From positions 372,001 to 436,000 of the forward strand of contig NZ_VTWS01000001.1 in NCBI RefSeq assembly GCF_008727875.1: 64,000 nt of DNA, given 5' to 3'. This document shows positions 61,775 through 64,000 of the stretch, piece by piece (positions within the stretch are counted from its first letter, which is position 1; each line of letters begins with the position of its first letter). The position numbers and the translations under genes are program-made. This stretch comes from Larkinella humicola. Lineage in GTDB: Bacteria > Bacteroidota > Bacteroidia > Cytophagales > Spirosomataceae. The notes beneath the pieces are model-generated. The model worked only from the letters and a program-made list of their open reading frames with translations, ran no database searches and was not told the origin of the DNA.

Positions 61775-62689
61775 ATGACGGCACCGGTTTATTCAAAAGT
61801 AGCAGGCGTATTTCGCAATCCGGCGGTTCGACGCGAACTGCAACAGCTCGACCCGCAGCGGGACTACCAACGCATGGTGCAGTTGCTGGTGGGCTACGAA
61901 TTTCCGTTCGACATCACGCGAGCCCTCGAACTGGCCCTTTTTCACACCTACGCCAGTCCCCGCACCTCGGCCCTGCTGATGCGAACGGGCGAGTTTGAGA
62001 AACACGGCCAGAAGCGGTACGATGACACCAGCATCCTGATTGCCTGGTTCATGCAATACGGTTTGAACACCGAAACCGGATTGCGGGCCATCACCCACAT
62101 GAACCGCATCCACGGTTTTTACAGCATTCCGAACGAGGATTTTCTGATGGTGCTGGCCACCTTTATTTTTTATCCCATCAACTGGATTAACCGCTACGGC
62201 TGGCGGCAGCTGATTCCGGCGGAGGAGCAGGCTTTCTTTCTGTTTTTCCGGGAAGTCGGGCAGCTAATGAACCTGACTGCTATTCCTGAAACCATCGACG
62301 AGTTGAAAGCCTTCACGGAAGCCTACGAAGCGGAACATTTCCGGTATGCCGACAGCAACCGTCACGTCGCCGATTCCACCGTCCGAATTGTGCAGGGCTG
62401 GGTGCCCAAACCGTTGCGCCCGGTCGTGAAGCCGGTTTTTGCTGCCCTCATCAACGACAAACTGCGGGAAGCATTTGGCTACCAAAAACCGCCGGCCTGG
62501 TTCTGCGGGTTGCTGGAAGCTTCGTTCCGGCTTCGAAAAGGCCCCCTGCGCTGGATCACGTTTGAACCGTATCCAAAACTGGTCGAAAATACGTTTCATC
62601 GCTCGTATACAACCGGTTTGCCCGCTGTGGAAGAATTGGGACCAACGAAGCTGATGAAGAAAGAACCTCGGCTGCGTAACCGTGAGTAG
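61775..62689 (+). CDS. MpaB-like oxygenase-family protein (DUF2236)
   Basis: 304 residues from the ATG at 61775; the longer frame upstream runs through the fold-back element and was rejected. Family patterns: QRDYQRMVQLLVGYEFPFDI, RTSALLMRTGEF, GLRAITHMNRIHGFYSIPNEDFLMVLATFIFYP, and a HFRYADSNRHVADSTV region. These carry His, Asp and Arg residues that bind a b-type haem in Lcp/MpaB relatives. Probably a soluble oxygenase or dehydrogenase; substrate unknown. Divergent from the molybdenum-enzyme genes across 227 bases. Confidence 0.82.
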   Translation: MTAPVYSKVAGVFRNPAVRRELQQLDPQRDYQRMVQLLVGYEFPFDITRALELALFHTYASPRTSALLMRTGEFEKHGQKRYDDTSILIAWFMQYGLNTETGLRAITHMNRIHGFYSIPNEDFLMVLATFIFYPINWINRYGWRQLIPAEEQAFFLFFREVGQLMNLTAIPETIDELKAFTEAYEAEHFRYADSNRHVADSTVRIVQGWVPKPLRPVVKPVFAALINDKLREAFGYQKPPAWFCGLLEASFRLRKGPLRWITFEPYPKLVENTFHRSYTTGLPAVEELGPTKLMKKEPRLRNRE

Positions 62690-62740
62690 ACTCAATCCGG
62701 TTTTTTCTTATGGCAGCAATCAACATAAAGCTTCAAACTG

Positions 62741-63721
62741 ATGATATTCTATACTGAGAAATTATTACACAGGGTTAATCAGAGGATATCAGAGCTCATC
62801 AGGGAAACTCTGATTAACTCTGGTATTCTCCGCTTAACTCTGCGATACAGCCTTTTTCTTCTTTTCTTCCAACCCGCTTTCGCCCAGAAGAATGACCCGA
62901 AAAAAGAGGAATGGATTCAACTGTTCAACGGCAAAGACCTGAGCGGCTGGGATATTAAAATTGCCGGGGAAGACCTGAACGTTAACTACAAGAATACGTT
63001 CCGGGCCGAAAACGGCATGATGCGGATCATGTATGATCAGTACACGACATTCGACAACAAATACGGCCACATTTACTACAAAGAGCCTTTTTCGTATTAC
63101 ATCCTCAAGTTTGACTACCGGTTTCTGGGCGACCAGGTGCCGGGTGGTGCCAACTGGAATGTGCGCAACAGCGGGGTGATGATCCACTCGCAGTCGGCGA
63201 AGAGCCTGACCAAAGACCAGGATTTTCCGATTTCGCTGGAGATTCAGACGCTGGGCGGTTTGGGCAAGGGCGTTCGGCACACGGCCAACCTCTGCACGCC
63301 GGGGACCATCGTCGAGATGGGTGGCAAAGTGATTCCCGATCACTGCATCGACTCGCAATCCAAAACCTACGACGGCGATCAGTGGGTCAGCGTCACGGCG
63401 GTGGTGCTGGGCGGGGAAATCATCCACCACATCATTGAAGGCGACACGGTGTTGACCTACGAAAAACCGAAAATTGGCGGTGGGTACATCAGCAAGCAGA
63501 ACGACTTTGCGTCCGGCCACGTGGGAAATCCAGACTACTGGCTCAAAAAAGACAACACGCTGTTGACGGGTGGCTACATCGCCCTGCAAAGTGAAAGCCA
63601 CGCCATCGACTTCCGAAACATCGAAGTGCTGAATCTGAAAGGCTGCATGGTGAAGAAGGCGCTGAACTACAAGTCGTATTACCGGGTGGCGGATAATTCC
63701 AAGTGTACGTATAAGAAGTGA
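62741..63721 (+). CDS. Exported DUF1080 (3-keto-disaccharide hydrolase-like) protein
   Basis: 326 residues from the only in-frame ATG (62741). DUF1080 domain (about 55-315): WIQLFNGKDLSGWDI, NSGVMIHSQ, HCIDSQSKTYDGDQWVSV, ALQSESHAIDFRNIEVL. The first ~35 residues (LHRVNQRISELIRETLINSG) are encoded by a fold-back element and precede a normal signal core (YSLFLLFFQPAFA). DUF1080 proteins include 3-keto-disaccharide hydrolases and lectin-like domains. Stop TGA at 63719-63721 lies in another element, shared with the convergent ABC permease gene. Confidence 0.85.
   Translation: MIFYTEKLLHRVNQRISELIRETLINSGILRLTLRYSLFLLFFQPAFAQKNDPKKEEWIQLFNGKDLSGWDIKIAGEDLNVNYKNTFRAENGMMRIMYDQYTTFDNKYGHIYYKEPFSYYILKFDYRFLGDQVPGGANWNVRNSGVMIHSQSAKSLTKDQDFPISLEIQTLGGLGKGVRHTANLCTPGTIVEMGGKVIPDHCIDSQSKTYDGDQWVSVTAVVLGGEIIHHIIEGDTVLTYEKPKIGGGYISKQNDFASGHVGNPDYWLKKDNTLLTGGYIALQSESHAIDFRNIEVLNLKGCMVKKALNYKSYYRVADNSKCTYKK
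62756..62830. repeat. Fold-back element, family D, inside the DUF1080 reading frame
   Basis: GTTAATCAGAG in the left arm (62774-62784) pairs with CTCTGATTAAC in the right (62808-62818); flanking GAGAA and ATTCTC words extend pairing with a gap. The words resemble those of the next element (AGTTAAGCAGAG). In frame with the DUF1080 gene. Confidence 0.8.
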
Positions 63722-63842
63722 GTAAAAAGAGTTGTATCGCAGAGTTGAGCGGAGTAAAAGGGAGTTAAGCAGAGAAAATAAATAACTCTGCTTAACTCTT
63801 TTTTACTCCGCTCAACTCCGCGATACAACTCTTTTTACTCAC
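63718..63842. repeat. Fold-back element, family D, 57-base arms covering two stop codons
   Basis: Arms 63718-63774 and 63786-63842 match at 54 of 57 positions with an 11-base spacer. The terminal GTGAGTAAAAAGAG is present on both strands: in the + reading it gives TGA for the DUF1080 gene, in the - reading TAA for the ABC permease. Confidence 0.95.
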
Positions 63843-64000
63843 TCTTCAACACCTTCGCCGGATTGCTCCTGGCCGCTTTCAAGGTCTGCGATCCGATCAG
63901 CAGGAAGGCCAGCACCATGACGACCAGCACGCTGATCAGCAATTCACTCAGCCCGATCGGTTGGTGATACACGAATTTCGTCAGGATGAACTGGTCGAAG
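63835..64000 (-). CDS. ABC transporter permease (MacB/FtsX type), C-terminal fragment
   Basis: Only the last ~54 codons are in the window; the N-terminus lies right of base 64000. The frame reads FDQFILTKFVYHQPIGLSEL, a final membrane helix (LLISVLVVMVLAFLLIG), and the hallmark end ARSNPAKVLKSE of MacB-like permeases in Bacteroidota. Probably a periplasm-spanning ABC exporter or a lipoprotein/peptide efflux system. Its stop is formed by the fold-back element. Confidence 0.85.
   Translation of the reverse strand, partial: FDQFILTKFVYHQPIGLSELLISVLVVMVLAFLLIGSQTLKAARSNPAKVLKSE

Noticed and set aside
1..64000. tRNA, rRNA or transposase genes
   Set aside because: No cloverleaf, rRNA-like stretch or transposase-type frame was recognised on either strand by reading; a covariance search would settle the small RNAs.

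Overview
The window looks like a chromosomal segment of a Bacteroidota bacterium, most likely order Cytophagales (Spirosoma/Larkinella/Dyadobacter type). The evidence is two SusC/SusD pairs, a FecR/ECF sigma trans-envelope signalling unit, a very large adhesin-like protein with a type IX secretion C-terminal tail, a LytTR regulator paired with a Y_Y_Y/propeller sensor kinase, DUF4403 and DUF1080 proteins, and moderate-to-high GC. This is inference from gene content; there is no rRNA or other taxonomic marker. No tRNA, rRNA, CRISPR array, prophage or transposase gene was seen.

Layout. 1-5844 (minus strand): ECF sigma, FecR anti-sigma, SusC with an N-terminal STN signalling domain, and SusD (cut by the window edge). 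6069-8354: a flavin-binding PNPOx-like protein divergent from its probable MocR/PdxR-type regulator. 8580-18581: single housekeeping or accessory genes (cupin, SDR, serine hydrolase, DEAD-box helicase, Dabb protein, exported acetolactate decarboxylase, M14 metallopeptidase). 18745-34367: a polysaccharide utilisation locus read on the plus strand: IclR regulator, SusC, SusD, GH10, glucarate-dehydratase-like enolase-superfamily enzyme, SDR, GH2 beta-mannosidase-like enzyme, MFS transporter, LamG protein and RraA-like protein. A toxin-antitoxin pair with a nonsense-broken PIN toxin lies inside it in antisense. 34817-38820: a large hybrid-architecture sensor kinase and its LytTR response regulator. 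39026-41419: a small redox cluster (zinc ribbon, 1-Cys peroxiredoxin, sulfide:quinone-reductase-like flavoprotein, small conserved protein). 41699-46825: a 1708-residue repeat surface protein. 46904-57725: MtfA-like peptidase, CocE/NonD hydrolase, esterase, OmpR-type two-component system with a TonB-dependent receptor, DUF4403 lipoprotein, a small exported protein and a Gre-factor-like protein. 57882-63721: second exported acetolactate decarboxylase, isoquinoline-oxidoreductase-like molybdenum enzyme pair, MpaB-like protein and DUF1080 hydrolase. The right edge holds the C-terminus of an ABC transporter permease.

How the genes work together. The two SusCD systems use different control logic: the left one has the STN/FecR/sigma cascade, the right one has no STN domain and sits beside an IclR regulator. 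The right locus carries an extracellular glycosidase, outer-membrane uptake, a periplasmic/exo-acting glycosidase, an inner-membrane MFS carrier, and enzymes that could oxidise, dehydrate and cleave a sugar acid.

The most unusual feature is a class of at least 15 intergenic fold-back elements. Each is a long near-perfect inverted repeat with a short spacer, built from its own short word, and placed at gene ends. Several reach into genes: one is read in frame through the propeller of the sensor kinase (36430-36524), one supplies the stop codons of two convergent genes (63718-63842), and one forms an N-terminal extension of an exported protein (62756-62830). Some families recur in the window up to 54 kb apart. 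A 168-bp MITE-like unit with 16-bp perfect terminal inverted repeats appears to interrupt one of them.
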